6,270 bases of DNA from NCBI GenBank assembly GCA_902490145.1, contig CABUCT010000080.1:1-6270 (forward strand), in the 5' to 3' direction. Of this stretch, positions 5,406-6,270 are shown in pieces. Position 1 is the stretch's first letter. The number at the start of each line of letters is the position of its first letter. The notes beneath the pieces were generated by a model, which was not told the DNA's origin, did not search any database, and worked only from the letters and a program-made list of their open reading frames with translations. The DNA is from an uncultured Oscillospiraceae bacterium. Its GTDB lineage: Bacteria > Bacillota > Clostridia > Oscillospirales > Acutalibacteraceae. The translations under genes were made by a program, and so were the position numbers.

Positions 5406-6270
5406 CTATATCATCCAAATCGGGACAATGAGGTTTTCTCTGTCGAAGGCAGAGAGGCGGTCGCTCATACAGAGCACGGCGGAGGTGCCGAGCACCAAGG
5501 GCGATTTATCGATAAGGCTGAAAGTCTTGGTAATCCGTTTATCGGGAGTGGCTGTTTTTTTAATTTCAAGCGGACACAGCTTGCCGTCGCCCTCAATAAT
5601 TACATCAATCTCTCTCGCATCTCGGTCGCGGTAATAGTTAAGGTACGGCTCTTTTCCGGCATTCTGATAGCTTTTCATAATCTCGGACACCGTGAAATTT
5701 TCAAGCAGTGCGCCGCTCATGGCACCGCTTTCGGCAACCTCGGGCGACGACCATTTTGTAAGATAGCAAACAAGACCCGTATCATAAAAATACAGCTTCG
5801 GCGTTTTAATGGTCCTTTTCAGCACATTGTTGGAATACGGATGCAGCAGAAAAATGATCCCAAGCGTTTCAAGAATTTGCAGCCAAGCTTTTGCGGTAAC
5901 CTGATCGATATCCGCGCCATCGGCAATCGCTTTATAATTCACAAGCTGGGAGGCACGGGCGGCTACCGCCGTGATAAATTTTGCAAATTTCAGTGCGTCG
6001 ATTGCGCCCGAAAGTTCACGAACATCACGCTCAATATAGGTGGAAAGATAAGAGGAATAATACATATTCCGGTCGGTGTACGCTCCGCTTAATATCCCCG
6101 GCATACAGCCGTTCCATATACGCTCGTACATTTCGGGTGTGGTGAGCGGTTTTATAATTTTACTTTCCGTCGCAAGCGCCTCAAAATCGGTGGTAAAGGG
6201 GCGCGGCTGTGCGCCGACAATTTCCCTTTGAGAAAGCGGCGACATATGCAAAAGAGCAACTCTGCCGGCG
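5406..6270 (-). CDS. AAA-family ATPase with DUF4143 C-terminal domain (5' end beyond right edge)
   Basis: The frame is open to the window edge and continues beyond it (AGRVALLHMSPLSQREIVG). A TTG at 6251 inside this frame is therefore not the true start. The edge segment matches the end of the AAA_14 P-loop domain; Walker A and B lie outside the window. About 287 residues are visible. A typical DUF4143 domain follows: YYSSYLSTYIERDVREL, then an SQLVNYKAIADGADID helix-turn segment, WLQILETLGIIFLLHPYSNN, and KTPKLYFYDTGLVCYL. Near the C-terminus ALLENF, REIDVII and PLEIKK give the E…D…E-x-K pattern of a PD-(D/E)xK-like fold. This large bacterial and archaeal family is abundant and poorly characterised. 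A role in DNA handling or defence is often suggested but not established. It is more G+C-rich than the neighbouring operon. The TAG stop is at 5406-5408. Confidence 0.9.
   Translation of the reverse strand, partial: AGRVALLHMSPLSQREIVGAQPRPFTTDFEALATESKIIKPLTTPEMYERIWNGCMPGILSGAYTDRNMYYSSYLSTYIERDVRELSGAIDALKFAKFITAVAARASQLVNYKAIADGADIDQVTAKAWLQILETLGIIFLLHPYSNNVLKRTIKTPKLYFYDTGLVCYLTKWSSPEVAESGAMSGALLENFTVSEIMKSYQNAGKEPYLNYYRDRDAREIDVIIEGDGKLCPLEIKKTATPDKRITKTFSLIDKSPLVLGTSAVLCMSDRLSAFDRENLIVPIWMI

Noticed and set aside
6249..6251. TTG as the start of the DUF4143 ATPase
   Set aside because: The frame remains open to the window edge, and the upstream residues (AGRVALL) match the conserved end of the AAA_14 domain, so the gene is truncated by the window.
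1..6270. tRNA, rRNA, CRISPR array, transposase or integrase genes
   Set aside because: No cloverleaf, rRNA segment, regularly spaced repeats or recombinase motifs were seen on either strand.

Overview
The window looks like an accessory region of a low-GC Gram-positive anaerobe of the Clostridia, probably a gut Oscillospiraceae or Lachnospiraceae relative. This rests on purine-rich Shine-Dalgarno sequences with about 8-base spacing, A+T-rich sigma-A-type promoters, and proteins I recognise mostly from Clostridia (a RepA-like AAA ATPase, a DUF6076-like zinc protein, an AAA/DUF4143 ATPase). No ribosomal or other housekeeping gene is present, so the species cannot be named.

Layout. Bases 1-331 (minus) hold the N-terminal third of a RepA/RadA-like ATPase that runs off the left edge. 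Bases 332-880 are a long gene-free stretch with a small possible leader ORF, several short hairpins and a plus-strand promoter. Bases 881-1855 (plus) encode a 324-residue zinc-finger protein resembling DUF6076. Bases 1856-2148 hold two tandem hairpins, a possible minus-strand promoter firing into them, and then a good plus-strand promoter with a near-perfect 24-bp operator palindrome. Bases 2149-5080 are a tight plus-strand operon: an XRE-type HTH regulator, a full-length HsdM DNA methyltransferase, and a 305-residue protein. A strong bidirectional terminator follows (5085-5121). Bases 5190-5348 (minus) encode a small helical protein of unknown function. Bases 5406-6270 (minus) encode the C-terminal part of an AAA/DUF4143 ATPase cut by the right edge.

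How the genes fit together. The 2149-5080 block is more A+T-rich than its flanks and reads as an acquired type I restriction-modification locus that has lost its restriction and specificity functions. The HTH protein probably binds the palindrome beside its own promoter and controls the operon. HsdM looks intact, but no hsdS or complete hsdR follows. Instead, the last ORF joins a zinc-ribbon accessory protein in frame to the last ~97 residues of an HsdR subunit. The simplest reading is an internal deletion that removed hsdS and most of hsdR and left a chimeric ORF. A retained function for the trimmed operon (regulator, methylase, chimera) cannot be excluded. The fusion is the most unusual thing in the window.
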